In this document: in pieces, positions 1 to 8,087 of the stretch
Layout of the letters: each line of letters opens with the position of its first letter
How positions within the stretch are numbered: position 1 is the stretch's first letter
Assembly (NCBI GenBank): GCA_049688395.1
Contig: JBAVKQ010000356.1
Span: forward strand, 1-23,653
Direction of reading: 5' to 3'
DNA: 23,653 bases
Origin: Prado023 sp049688395
Lineage (GTDB): Bacteria; Actinomycetota; Actinomycetes; S36-B12; CAIYMF01
Translations under genes and position numbers: made by a program
The notes under the pieces: model-generated
Seen by the model: the letters and a program-made list of their open reading frames with translations, nothing else
Told to the model about the DNA's origin: nothing
The model's database searches: none

Positions 1-155
1 GCCCAGGCCAGCGCGCGCTGCGGCGGTCCGGCCACGGTGCCGGCCACCCCACGCAGGGTCTGGGTCGGGCCGGAGCCGCGCAGGTCGAGCAGGACCAGCA
101 GCAGTGCCGCGGCCAGCAGCGCCCCGACGATCACCCGGGTGTTGCGCCGGGCCAT
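1..155 (-). CDS. mreC: Rod shape-determining protein MreC, N-terminal fragment (cut by window edge)
   Basis: Only the first 51 codons are present; the gene runs off the left edge. The peptide begins MARRNTRVIVGALLAAALLL and continues with a hydrophobic stretch (about residues 7-25), a single N-terminal membrane anchor preceded by basic residues, as expected for MreC. Its ATG shares its A with the TGA stop of mreB (a TGATG junction), so the two are almost certainly translationally coupled. MreC is known to link cytoplasmic MreB filaments to periplasmic/extracellular wall-synthesis enzymes in the elongasome. The call rests on position directly after mreB plus the anchor-type N terminus; no MreC core domain is visible in this fragment. 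Confidence 0.8.
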   Translation of the reverse strand, partial: MARRNTRVIVGALLAAALLLVLLDLRGSGPTQTLRGVAGTVAGPPQRALAW

Positions 156-1192
156 CAGTGCCGCGGCTCCGGGATCAGGACCCGGGCCAGCGCGTCGAAG
201 GACTCGATGGCATGGCCGACGCCGAGCACGACGGCCTGCTCCGGGTGCTGGGCGACCACCACCGGCATCCCGGTCTCGCTGGCCAGCCGGCGGTCGATGC
301 CTGCGAGCAGCGCACCCCCGCCGGTGAGCACGATCCCGAGGGACAGCACGTCCCCGGCCAGTTCGGGCGGGGTCCGGTCCAGGGTGCCCGAGACTGCCGC
401 GACGATCGCCAGCAGCGGCTCGTCGAGGGCCCAGCGGATCTCCTCGGCGGTGACCGAGACCGTGCGCGGCAGGCCGGTGACCAGGTCGCGCCCGCGCAGC
501 TGCGTCCCCGGCTCCTGCGCGGCGGGGAACGCCGAGCCGACCGCGAGCTTGACCTCCTCAGCGGTGCGCTGCCCGATCAGCAGCGAGTACTCCTTCTTCG
601 CGTAGCCGATGATCGCCTCGTCGAGGCGGTCGCCGCCGACGCGCACCGAGGTGCTGGCCACGGTTCCGCCCAGGGCGAGCACGGCGACCTCGGTGGTCCC
701 GCCGCCGATGTCGACGACCATCGAGCCGGCCGCCTCGTGCACGGGCAGGCCGGCGCCGATCGCCGCAGCCATCGGTTCCTCCATCAGGTGCACCTCGCGG
801 GCGCCGGCCGAGTAGCACGCATCACGCACCGCGCGGCGCTCCACGCCGGTGATCCCACTGGGCACGGCCACGACGATCCGCGGCCGGGACCAGAAGCTGC
901 GCCGGTGCACGCGGCCCACCAGGTAGCGCAGCATCCGCTCAGCATTGTCGAAGTCGGCGATGACCCCGTCGCGCAGCGGCCTGATGGTGACGATGTGCTC
1001 GGGGGTGCGACCCAGCATCGCCTTGGCGTCCGCGCCGACGCCGAGCAGCTCGCCGGTCTCGACCGAGACCGCCACGATCGAGGGCTCGGCAAGGACGATC
1101 CCGGCTCCACGCACGTAGATCAGCGTCGTGGAGGTACCCAGATCGATGGCCAGATCCCGACCGGCGAACGCGCGCCCCCTGGAACCACCCAT
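155..1192 (-). CDS. mreB: Rod shape-determining actin homologue MreB
   Basis: Encodes a 345-aa bacterial actin, close to the usual 335-350. Visible actin-fold ATPase motifs are DLGTSTT (phosphate 1, residues 17-23), DIGGGTTE (phosphate 2, about 161-168) and LTGGGALL (adenosine motif, about 289-296). MreB forms membrane-associated filaments that direct lateral wall synthesis. I chose ATG 1192 because GAGGGG lies 8 nt upstream. The alternative GTG at 1201, three codons earlier, would directly abut that same Shine-Dalgarno and so is less likely. It is followed by mreC with a 1-nt overlap and preceded by ndk 95 bp upstream on the same strand. In actinomycetes without polar-only growth, mreBCD often acts in spore-wall or lateral-wall formation; which applies here cannot be told. 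Confidence 0.95.
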   Translation of the reverse strand: MGGSRGRAFAGRDLAIDLGTSTTLIYVRGAGIVLAEPSIVAVSVETGELLGVGADAKAMLGRTPEHIVTIRPLRDGVIADFDNAERMLRYLVGRVHRRSFWSRPRIVVAVPSGITGVERRAVRDACYSAGAREVHLMEEPMAAAIGAGLPVHEAAGSMVVDIGGGTTEVAVLALGGTVASTSVRVGGDRLDEAIIGYAKKEYSLLIGQRTAEEVKLAVGSAFPAAQEPGTQLRGRDLVTGLPRTVSVTAEEIRWALDEPLLAIVAAVSGTLDRTPPELAGDVLSLGIVLTGGGALLAGIDRRLASETGMPVVVAQHPEQAVVLGVGHAIESFDALARVLIPEPRH

Positions 1193-1287
1193 TGCGCTCA
1201 CCCCTCGGCGGTCTGTGCGGGCCGATCATGCGTTGGCGTACAGGGCCTCGGCCATCGGAAGGTCGAACTCGTGCTTCGCAACGCGGG

Positions 1288-1698
1288 TCAGGCCAGGTTC
1301 GGGAAGAACAGCGCCACCTCCCGGGCCGCGGACTCCGGGGAGTCCGAGCCATGGGTCACGTTCTCCTGCATCACGGTGGCCAGGTCGCCACGGATCGTGC
1401 CCGGGGCGGCCGACACGGGGTTGGTGGCGCCCATCATCGAGCGCCAGGACGCGATGGCGTCGGGGCCCTCGATCACGGCCGCGACCAGCGGCCCGGAGGT
1501 GATGAAGTCCACGAGGCTGGCGAAGAAGGGCTTCTCGGCGTGCTCCGCGTAGTGGGCCTGTGCGGTGGCGCGGTCGAGCGTGCGCAGTTCGAGGGCGATG
1601 ATCTGCAGCCCCTTGCCCTCGATCCGCGAGAGCACCTCGCCGACCAGGTGGCGGGCGACTCCATCGGGCTTGATCAGGACCAGGGTCCGCTCGGTCAT
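1288..1698 (-). CDS. ndk: Nucleoside diphosphate kinase
   Basis: A 136-aa protein, the standard length for bacterial Ndk. It transfers the gamma phosphate of ATP to NDPs through a phosphohistidine intermediate, balancing (d)NTP pools in the cytoplasm. The N terminus MTERTLVLIKPDGVAR is characteristic, and the catalytic histidine is H116 in the segment NVTHGSDS; the substrate-binding stretch MMGATNPVSAAPGTIRGD (about 88-105) is complete. The start ATG at 1698 has AGGAGG 5 nt upstream, so the longer open frame to 1851 is not used. It sits between the repeat-bearing spacer (upstream) and mreB (downstream), the usual actinobacterial folC-DUF4233-ndk-mreB order. Confidence 0.97.
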   Translation of the reverse strand: MTERTLVLIKPDGVARHLVGEVLSRIEGKGLQIIALELRTLDRATAQAHYAEHAEKPFFASLVDFITSGPLVAAVIEGPDAIASWRSMMGATNPVSAAPGTIRGDLATVMQENVTHGSDSPESAAREVALFFPNLA

Positions 1699-1714
1699 CG
1701 ATCCTCCTGCGCGA

Positions 1715-1735
1715 ACGGGTGGCACCTCCACCCGT
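1715..1735. promoter_or_regulatory. Stem-loop in the ndk leader
   Basis: Arms ACGGGTGG (1715-1722) and CCACCCGT (1728-1735) form a perfect 8-bp stem with a 5-nt loop. It lies 17 nt upstream of the ndk start, just ahead of its Shine-Dalgarno. Read on the minus strand, the descending arm and loop contain GGAGGTG. It has no U tract, so it could be a weak processing/terminator hairpin after the DUF4233 gene or a leader structure; the sequence does not decide. Confidence 0.35.
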
Positions 1736-1840
1736 GAGGCGGCAAAGCCTACCTGCCGATGGGCGCCGGGCCAGACGGACACACGCCCTGCATCGGGCTG
1801 TGCGCCCACTGGGCCGGGCCACGTGGGCGCCACGGTCTCC

Positions 1841-2018
1841 CAACCTCGCATCCGAAGTGTGGGTCATGTCCATTCTCGGGTTGGCAGTTGGCCAACCTCG
1901 CACTCGAAGTGTGGGTTTCCCGGGATGTCGTCGGGCCCCGGAACCCACACATCGGATGCGAGGTTGCGTGCGGCCTCGGTTCGGGGGCCCCGAAAGCCAC
2001 AGTTCACATGCGAGGTTG
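1841..2018. repeat. Four phased copies of a 24-bp repeat, two in each orientation
   Basis: The 393-bp spacer 1699-2091 has no convincing gene but holds four copies of a 24-bp unit beginning CAACCTCGCATCCGAAGTGT and ending GGGT. Copies 1 (1841-1864) and 2 (1893-1916) read on the plus strand and differ at two bases. Copies 3 (1943-1966) and 4 (1995-2018) are inverted, with one and four mismatches to copy 1. Start-to-start distances are 52, 50 and 52 bp, so the intervening sequences are 28, 26 and 28 bp and are unrelated. Copies 2/3 and 1/4 can pair as nested inverted repeats. This is not a CRISPR (orientation flips, short units). It could be a dispersed intergenic repeat family or a phased binding-site array ahead of ndk. 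Confidence 0.85.
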
Positions 2019-2091
2019 CCGCGTCACTCGAGGAGTCCGGGTCGCCGGCGAAATGCGGGTGCGGCGGTTCGGGCCGCGGCGCCGGTTCGCC

Positions 2092-2412
2092 CTACTGCGT
2101 GGCCGCGCGATTGGCCTCGGCCTTGCGCCCCAGGTGGATCGCGGTCCACCACAGCGCCGCGAACACCGCCCCGAGGCCGAACAGCATGGGGGCAGCGAGC
2201 CCGGCAGCGATCACCGCGACCTGCAGCGCCCAGCCAACGGCCAGGAAGTACGGCCGGCCGAACAGCCCCGGGAGCAGCAGGCACATCAGTGCCAGGGCGA
2301 CCAGCACCCACGCCACCCAGCCGGGGCGGCCGTCCACCATGAGCGCCACCGGGATCGCCAGCAGCAGGACGATCGCCTCCATGATCAGGACACTGGAGGT
2401 GAGCACCCTCAT
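2092..2412 (-). CDS. DUF4233 family integral membrane protein
   Basis: A 106-aa protein with about four hydrophobic segments (roughly residues 5-25, 30-50, 53-72 and 75-95) and a short basic tail ending GRKAEANRAATQ. Its ATG at 2412 overlaps the folC stop by 4 nt (ATGA), so it is translationally coupled to folC. A DUF4233 protein directly after folC is a recurring actinobacterial arrangement, which is the main basis for the family name. No enzymatic motif is visible. A role linked to folate export or membrane association of FolC is possible but unsupported. The next downstream gene is ndk, separated by the repeat-bearing spacer. Confidence 0.8.
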   Translation of the reverse strand: MRVLTSSVLIMEAIVLLLAIPVALMVDGRPGWVAWVLVALALMCLLLPGLFGRPYFLAVGWALQVAVIAAGLAAPMLFGLGAVFAALWWTAIHLGRKAEANRAATQ

Positions 2413-4037
2413 CGGTAGTCCTCGTAGTCGTCGAGCAGGTCCTCGAGGTCGTCGGGCGCCCGCCCACGCGGCGCGGCGTGCTCGGAGCGGGTCGCACCGG
2501 ACTCCGAGCCGGACTCGGCGCCGAGCAGCATGCGCGCCTCTGCGGCCATGGTCACCGAGCCGGTCACCAGCACTCCGGCGCCCACCCCCGCAGGGGCGGC
2601 GGCCTCCGCCAGCCCGATTCCCCGCTCGAGGGCCTCGTCGAGTCGCTCGACGGCCTCGACCCGGTCCTCGCCGAGGATGTCGGCCGCGATCTCAGCCAGG
2701 ACGGCCACCGGGACGGCGCGCGGCGAGCTGGACCGGGTGATCACGACCTTGTCGACGATCGGGTCCAGCGCCGACAGGATCCCGGCGGCGTCCTTGCCAG
2801 CCAGGATCCCGACCACGGCGACCGTTGCCGTGAACGTGAACGACTCGGCCACCGCGGCCACCATGGCCTGTGTGCCCGGGACGTTGTGCGCGGCGTCGAC
2901 CAGCACGGTCGGCCCGCGACGCACGACCTCCAGGCGGCCCGGCGAGGTCACCGACGCGAAACCGGCACGCACCACGACCGGATCCAGCTGCCGGCGCGGC
3001 GCGGCGACCGGGACATCCGCGGCCGTGGTCACCGCAGGCTCAGGATCACGCAGGTCGACCGAGTCCGTGCCGACCGAGCGCGCGGTGGACAGTTCGGCGG
3101 GAGCTGCGATCCGAGCCGGATAGAGGCCCAGCGGGTCGCCCAGCTCCGGTGGCTCCAGGCCGAAGAACGACTCCACCGCGACCAGGGCCGCAGCAGCGTT
3201 GCGCGCCTGGTGCTCACCGAACAACGGCAGGAACACCTCGCTGTAGTCCCCACCGAGCCCGCGCAGGGTCACCTGTTGGCCCCCGACCGCCAGGACCCGC
3301 TCGACCACTGCGTAGTGAACGCCCTCCATCGCAGTGGGCGCCTCCAACTGCAGGGCGGCTGCGAGGAGCACCTGCTGGGCGGGCAGCTCCTGGGCAGCCA
3401 GGACCACCGAGGAGGTCGGCTTGATGATGCCGGCCTTCTCCCCGGCGATGTCGGCCAACGTGTCGCCGAGGTAGTCCGAATGATCCATACCGACCGGCAT
3501 GATGACCGCGACCTGGGCGTCGGCGACGTTGGTGGCATCCCAAGTCCCCCCCATGCCGACCTCGACCACGGCGACGTCGACCGGCGCGTCGGCGAACGCG
3601 GCGAATCCCAGCCCGATCATCACCTCGAAGAAGCTCAGTCGGGGGCCACCAGCGGCCTGGCTGACCTGATCGGCCATGGCCAGGACCGGCGCCACCTCGT
3701 CGTACACGCGCAGGAAGTCGGTCAGCTCGATCGACTCGCCATCCAGGCGGATGCGCTCGCGCAGGTCGGCCAGGTGCGGGGAGGTGATCAGCCCGGTGTG
3801 CAGGCCGAAGGACCGCAGCAGGGCCTCGATCATCCGGGCGGTGGAGGTCTTGCCGTTGGTGCCGGTCACGTGGATCACCGGGAACGCGCGCTGCGGGTCG
3901 CCGAGGTACTGGGTCAGCGTGCGGATCCGGGCCAGTGTGGGCGAGATCTGGGTCTCGGGCCAGCGCGCCTCGAGCTCACGGCGCACCGCTGCGAAGCGTT
4001 CCAGGGGCTCGATCGGGTCAGTGGTCACGGGGATCAT
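2409..4037 (-). CDS. folC: Bifunctional folylpolyglutamate/dihydrofolate synthase
   Basis: A 542-aa Mur-ligase-family enzyme that adds glutamate to dihydropteroate and to reduced folates using ATP. Motifs in order: P-loop GTNGKTST (59-66), SPHL (86-89), LSFFEVMIGLGFAAF (134-148) followed by VVEVGMGG (157-164), DHSDYLGDT (185-193), EKAGII (200-205), SPGRLE (365-370) and DAAHNVPG (381-388). It is longer than E. coli FolC (about 420 aa) because of a Pro/Ala-rich insertion around 300-355, just before SPGRLE, and a strongly acidic C-terminal tail (DDLEDLLDDYEDYR) that overlaps the downstream DUF4233 start. It is divergent from the plus-strand gene at 4136 across a 98-bp gap. Confidence 0.95.
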   Translation of the reverse strand: MIPVTTDPIEPLERFAAVRRELEARWPETQISPTLARIRTLTQYLGDPQRAFPVIHVTGTNGKTSTARMIEALLRSFGLHTGLITSPHLADLRERIRLDGESIELTDFLRVYDEVAPVLAMADQVSQAAGGPRLSFFEVMIGLGFAAFADAPVDVAVVEVGMGGTWDATNVADAQVAVIMPVGMDHSDYLGDTLADIAGEKAGIIKPTSSVVLAAQELPAQQVLLAAALQLEAPTAMEGVHYAVVERVLAVGGQQVTLRGLGGDYSEVFLPLFGEHQARNAAAALVAVESFFGLEPPELGDPLGLYPARIAAPAELSTARSVGTDSVDLRDPEPAVTTAADVPVAAPRRQLDPVVVRAGFASVTSPGRLEVVRRGPTVLVDAAHNVPGTQAMVAAVAESFTFTATVAVVGILAGKDAAGILSALDPIVDKVVITRSSSPRAVPVAVLAEIAADILGEDRVEAVERLDEALERGIGLAEAAAPAGVGAGVLVTGSVTMAAEARMLLGAESGSESGATRSEHAAPRGRAPDDLEDLLDDYEDYR

Positions 4038-4135
4038 CGTCGCATCCCGGCGCAGGCGCTGCCCACGCGCGAATCGGGCGGCAGCCCTAGATTGGGCGGC
4101 CCGACCGAGGTTGCCGACCGAGGAGACCCGAACAA

Positions 4136-4639
4136 GTGGACCGCACCCCGCAGCATGACCCCACGACTCCTGGCGCTCCCCACAGGCTGTCGGCCGCGCC
4201 GGAGCCCTCCCGATCCGGCTCCAGCGCCGAGCGCGGACCCGAGGTGGCGGCCGCGCTGACCCGCACGCTGACGGGTTTCGGTGCCGCGAGCGTGTTGGGC
4301 GGTGGCCTGCTCGCCGCGATGTCGGATCGACCGACGCTGCGGGCGTTCGGCCAGCAGAACGCGATGTGGGGTGCGATCAACCTCGCCATCGCGGGGGTGG
4401 GTGTGTGGCGCGGCCGCGCACACCCCGCGCAGGCGGACTCGCTGCGCAGGACGCTGCTGATCAACGCGGGGCTCGACGTCGGCTACATCTCCGTCGGCGG
4501 GCACATCGCCTACCACCGGGTGGCGTTCGGCGGCCGGCTCCCACCCGAGGCGGCGCAGGGTCATGGGCTGGGCGTGCTGGTGCAGGGCAGCGGCCTGCTG
4601 GTCTTGGACCTCTTCTACGCGCGCCGCCTGCGCGGCTGA
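4136..4639 (+). CDS. Small four-helix membrane protein, unknown function
   Basis: A 167-aa protein starting at GTG 4136 with GAGGAG about 10 nt upstream; a possible -10 TAGATT lies at 4088-4093. After a 35-residue Pro/Ser-rich cytoplasmic-type N terminus there are about four hydrophobic segments: near 40-60, 75-95 (QNAMWGAINLAIAGVG), 107-128 and 142-162 (GLGVLVQGSGLLVLDLFY). The QNAMWGAINLAIAG segment resembles DUF6992-like small membrane proteins, but this is from memory and weak. It is first in a plus-strand run with the DCC oxidoreductase (44 bp downstream) and valS. I cannot assign a function. Confidence 0.75.
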   Translation: MDRTPQHDPTTPGAPHRLSAAPEPSRSGSSAERGPEVAAALTRTLTGFGAASVLGGGLLAAMSDRPTLRAFGQQNAMWGAINLAIAGVGVWRGRAHPAQADSLRRTLLINAGLDVGYISVGGHIAYHRVAFGGRLPPEAAQGHGLGVLVQGSGLLVLDLFYARRLRG

Positions 4640-4683
4640 CGCACGGGACTGCGCCGAGCGCCGGCCGCTGGGAGACTGTCGGC

Positions 4684-5052
4684 ATGGCCGACCGGGTGTT
4701 CCTCTTCGACGGCGACTGCGCGTTCTGCTCGTCGTCGGCCCGTTGGCTGACCCGCCGGGTCCCCACCGACGTGCAGATCGTCGCCTGGCAACACACGGAC
4801 CTCGACCTCCTGGGCGTGGACGTTCGCGAGGTCGAGGTCGCCGTGGTTCTTGCCGGCCCCGCCGGCAGCACCAGCGGAGCGGCAGCCATCGCCGAGTTGT
4901 TGCTCGCCAGCGACGGCCGGACCTGGCGGCTGGCGGGCCGCGCGTTGGGGCTGCCGCTCGTGCGTCCTGTGGCGCGAGCGGTCTACCGATGGGTCGCGGC
5001 CAACCGGCACCGGTTGCCCGGGGGCACGCCGGAGTGCGCCCTGCCCAGGTGA
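4684..5052 (+). CDS. DCC-family (DUF393) thiol-disulfide oxidoreductase-like protein
   Basis: A 122-aa protein opening MADRVFLFDGDCAFCSSSAR; the DGDCAFC segment near the N terminus is the signature of the DCC/DUF393 family, named for its Asp-Cys-Cys start, and supplies a thioredoxin-like CxxC pair. The C terminus carries the family's typical aromatic/basic run (RAVYRWVAANRHRLPGG) and a final Cys. ATG 4684 is preceded by GGGAG about 9 nt upstream. It lies 61 bp before valS on the same strand, but valS appears to have its own promoter. The family is presumed redox-active and its substrates are unknown; the redox role is inferred from the CxxC only. Confidence 0.88.
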   Translation: MADRVFLFDGDCAFCSSSARWLTRRVPTDVQIVAWQHTDLDLLGVDVREVEVAVVLAGPAGSTSGAAAIAELLLASDGRTWRLAGRALGLPLVRPVARAVYRWVAANRHRLPGGTPECALPR

Positions 5053-5099
5053 GCGGCCCCGCGGGCGATCGCGGACCCGGGGTCACCGGTCGCGCCCAG

Positions 5100-5105
5100 T
5101 AGAAT
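5100..5105 (+). promoter_or_regulatory. -10 box for a probably leaderless valS transcript
   Basis: TAGAAT fits the actinobacterial TAnnnT -10 and ends 8 nt before the valS ATG, placing the likely transcription start at or within a base or two of the start codon. No Shine-Dalgarno is visible between them, consistent with a leaderless mRNA. No good -35 is seen, and no T-box-like leader is possible in this spacing. Confidence 0.55.
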
Positions 5106-5113
5106 CGCGCCCC

Positions 5114-7687
5114 ATGACCCAGTCCGCGCAGCCACCCGCCGCCCGCATCCCCGAGAAGCCGTCCATCGACGGGATCGAGTCGGTGTGGGCCGCCCGTTGG
5201 GAGGAGACGGGCACCTATCGCTTCGATCGCACCACCGAACGCGCGCAGGTCTACTCGATCGACACTCCCCCGCCAACGGTCTCCGGCTCGCTGCACGTGG
5301 GGCACGTCTTCTCCTACACGCACACCGACCTGATCGCGCGCTACAAACGCATGCAGGGCCTCGAGGTGTTCTACCCGATGGGCTGGGACGACAACGGCCT
5401 GCCCACCGAGCGTCGCGTGCAGAACTTCTACGGCGTGCGCTGCGAGCCCACGATGCACTACGACCCGGACTTCACGCCCCCGGCCGAGCCGGACGCCAAG
5501 AAGCAGGTCGCGGTCAGCCGGCGCAGCTTCATCGAGTTGTGCGAGGAGCTGACCCGCACCGACGAGAAGGCGTTCGAGTCGTTGTTCCGCCAACTCGGCC
5601 TGTCGGTGGACTGGACTGCGACCTACCAGACCATCGACGCCGACGCCCGATCCACCTCGCAGAAGGCGTTCCTGCGCAACCTGGCACGCGGGGAGGCCTA
5701 CCAGGCCGAGGCCCCCACGCTGTGGGACGTCACCTTCCGTACCGCGGTCGCACAGGCCGAGCTCGAGGACCGCGAGATGCCCGGCGCCTACCACCGCATG
5801 GCCTTCCCGTACTCGGACGGCACCGGTGCGGTGCACATCGAGACGACTCGGCCCGAACTGCTGGCCGCGTGCGTGGCTTTGGTCGCGCACCCCGACGACG
5901 AGCGCTACCAGAAGCACTTCGGTGCCACCGTGACCACGCCGGTGTTCGGCGTGGAGGTGCCGGTGGTCGCCCATCACCTGGCCGATCCCGAGAAGGGATC
6001 GGGCATCGCGATGATCTGCACGTTCGGTGACACGACCGACGTCACGTGGTGGCGCGAGTTGGACCTGCTGACCCGGCCGATCATCGGCTGGGACGGCCGG
6101 ATCCGCGCGGAGATCCCGGACTGGCTCGCCACCCACGACGCTCGCCAGGCCTACGCCTCGATCGCCGGCATGACGATGTTCTCGGCCAAGAAGCAGATGG
6201 TCGAGCTGCTGGGCGCCGAGGGTGCGTTGGAGGGCGAGCCGCGGACCATCTCGCACCCGGTGAAGTTCTTCGAGAAGGGCGAGCGGCCCCTGGAGATCGT
6301 CACGACCCGGCAGTGGTACATCCGCAACGGCGGCCGGGACGCCGACCTGCGCGCCCAGTTGCTGGCCCGCGGCGAGCAGTTGGACTGGCACCCGGCGAGC
6401 ATGGCCATCCGCTACAGCAACTGGGTCTCGGGCCTGGCCGGCGACTGGCTGATCAGCCGGCAGCGATTCTTCGGCGTGCCGCTCCCGCTGTGGTACCGGG
6501 TGGACCCGCACGGCGAGCCGGACTACGCGCAGATCATCACCCCGCAGGAATCCGCGCTGCCCGTGGATCCGTCGGCCGAGCCGCCTGCCGGCTTCGAGGA
6601 GGCCCAGCGCGGACAGCCCGGGGGCTTCATCGGCGACCCGGACGTGATGGACACCTGGGCGACGTCCTCGTTGAGCCCGCAGATCTGCGGCGGGTGGGAG
6701 CGCGACGCTGCGCTGTGGGCGGCCGTGGCGCCGTTCGACCTGCGCCCGCAGGCCCACGAGATCATCCGGACCTGGCTGTTCTCCTCGGTGGTGCGCTCGC
6801 ATCTCGAGGACGACCGGCTGCCCTGGTCGGATGCGGCGATCTCGGGCTGGATCCTGGACCCGGACCGCAAGAAGATGAGCAAGTCCAAGGGCAATGTGGT
6901 CACCCCGGTCGACCTGCTCGACAAGCACGGCTCGGACGCGGTGCGCTACTGGGCGGCCTCGGGTCGGCCCGGCACCGACACCGCCTTCGACGAGGGCCAG
7001 ATGAAGATCGGCCGCCGGTTGGCGATCAAGATCCTCAATGCGAGCCGATTCGTGCTCGGCTTCGGGGTGGACGCGTCCGCGGCGAATCGACCGGAGGCGG
7101 TCACCGACCCGCTGGACCGCGCGCAGCTCGCAGCGCTGGCCGAGGTGGTCGCCGAGGCCACCGCGGCCTTCGAGGACTACAACTACACCCGGGCCCTGGA
7201 GCTGACCGAGACGTACTTCTGGTCGTTCTGCGACGACTACCTCGAGCTGGTCAAGGACCGCGCGTACGGGGCCCGGGGGGATGCCGCGGCTGCCTCGGCG
7301 CGCGCTGCGCTGGCCACCGCACTGGGCGTGCAGCTGCGACTGTTCGCACCGTTCCTGCCGTTCGTGACCGAGGAGGTCTGGTCCTGGTGGCAGGTGGGCT
7401 CGGTGCACCGGGCCGCGTGGCCGACCGTCGACGAGGTCGAGCGGATCGCCCAGGACGGGCAGGCCGTGCTGGTCGACGAGGTTGCCGACGTGCTCGGGGC
7501 GATCCGCCGGGCGAAGTCCGAGGCCAAGGTCGGGATGCGCGCCGACGTGGCGGCGGCTGACGTCGTCCGGCCGGCCGAGATTGCGGCCCGGGTGGCGGCA
7601 GCTACGGCGGACATCGCCGCCGCCGGGCGGATCGCGGACCTGCGCGTGGACGTCGGTGCGCCGAACGTGCGGGTCGTCCTGGCCTGA
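5114..7687 (+). CDS. valS: Valyl-tRNA synthetase, type 2 (archaeal-like)
   Basis: An 857-aa class I aminoacyl-tRNA synthetase that charges tRNA-Val. The HIGH-type motif is HVGH at 61-64 and the KMSKS loop is at 587-591 (KKMSKSKGN). The N-terminal region (YSIDTPPPTVSGSLHVGH, YPMGWDDNGLPTERRVQNFY) and the TTRQWYIR block belong to the type-2 ValS subfamily known from archaea, some alphaproteobacteria and some actinobacteria. The editing (CP1) domain lies between. The C-terminal tail is short, ending in a small helical segment (AIRRAKSEAKVGMRADV). The start is ATG 5114; the frame is open upstream, but the -10 box sits just before this ATG. In many actinomycetes valS lies between clpX and folC on their strand; here it lies between them on the opposite strand. 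Confidence 0.96.
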   Translation: MTQSAQPPAARIPEKPSIDGIESVWAARWEETGTYRFDRTTERAQVYSIDTPPPTVSGSLHVGHVFSYTHTDLIARYKRMQGLEVFYPMGWDDNGLPTERRVQNFYGVRCEPTMHYDPDFTPPAEPDAKKQVAVSRRSFIELCEELTRTDEKAFESLFRQLGLSVDWTATYQTIDADARSTSQKAFLRNLARGEAYQAEAPTLWDVTFRTAVAQAELEDREMPGAYHRMAFPYSDGTGAVHIETTRPELLAACVALVAHPDDERYQKHFGATVTTPVFGVEVPVVAHHLADPEKGSGIAMICTFGDTTDVTWWRELDLLTRPIIGWDGRIRAEIPDWLATHDARQAYASIAGMTMFSAKKQMVELLGAEGALEGEPRTISHPVKFFEKGERPLEIVTTRQWYIRNGGRDADLRAQLLARGEQLDWHPASMAIRYSNWVSGLAGDWLISRQRFFGVPLPLWYRVDPHGEPDYAQIITPQESALPVDPSAEPPAGFEEAQRGQPGGFIGDPDVMDTWATSSLSPQICGGWERDAALWAAVAPFDLRPQAHEIIRTWLFSSVVRSHLEDDRLPWSDAAISGWILDPDRKKMSKSKGNVVTPVDLLDKHGSDAVRYWAASGRPGTDTAFDEGQMKIGRRLAIKILNASRFVLGFGVDASAANRPEAVTDPLDRAQLAALAEVVAEATAAFEDYNYTRALELTETYFWSFCDDYLELVKDRAYGARGDAAAASARAALATALGVQLRLFAPFLPFVTEEVWSWWQVGSVHRAAWPTVDEVERIAQDGQAVLVDEVADVLGAIRRAKSEAKVGMRADVAAADVVRPAEIAARVAAATADIAAAGRIADLRVDVGAPNVRVVLA

Positions 7688-8087
7688 GGGCGCGCGACTG
7701 ACCGTCGGCTCAGAGCTGCGCAGCGGCGCTGGGAGGACACTGGCGAGAGCAGGGTGCAGGCACGGACCTGCGGCTCGTCCGCGAGTTCCATCGTGCGGGG
7801 GGTGTCCGGCGAAGCCACGGGGCCTGCCCGGGTCGCACCGAGCGAGACGCTCGCGGTCCCGGCCACCGATCGCGACCACGCGAGCCCGTGGCCGACGACG
7901 GTGCGACGCGGGACGGTGCCCTCGCGCGCGGCCCGCCCTCGGGGCCGTGCTGGGTCCGACGTTCCATGTGGCCGGGGAGGCCATCCGTGACCGAGCGCGC
8001 GAGGGCGGGTCCCCGTCGTTCGCTCAAGGCGCTGCGCTGCAGGTCCGATGACCCAGCCAGAGAGCCGCGAGCGAGGGAGAGTCCGCG
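7688..8087. other. Intergenic region after valS, no gene seen
   Basis: 400 bp between valS and the next plus-strand gene. Short open frames exist in several frames but none has a credible start, family motif or consistent codon bias. I found no clear U-tailed terminator and no strong promoter. The only clear signal is the GAGGGAGAG Shine-Dalgarno at its right end, serving the gene at 8088. Confidence 0.5.

Noticed and set aside
1841..2018. A CRISPR array in the ndk upstream region
   Set aside because: Regular spacing is seen, but the repeats are in both orientations, there are only four, they diverge, and no cas genes are nearby.
5081..5113. A T-box or other riboswitch before valS
   Set aside because: The -10 box lies 8 nt from the start codon, leaving no leader, and no T-box sequence is present.
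4034..7984. A 1316-codon open frame on the minus strand opposite valS
   Set aside because: It is antisense to a complete ValS with all motifs, has no recognisable domains and is Arg/Gly/Val/Asp-rich as expected for a GC-bias shadow frame.
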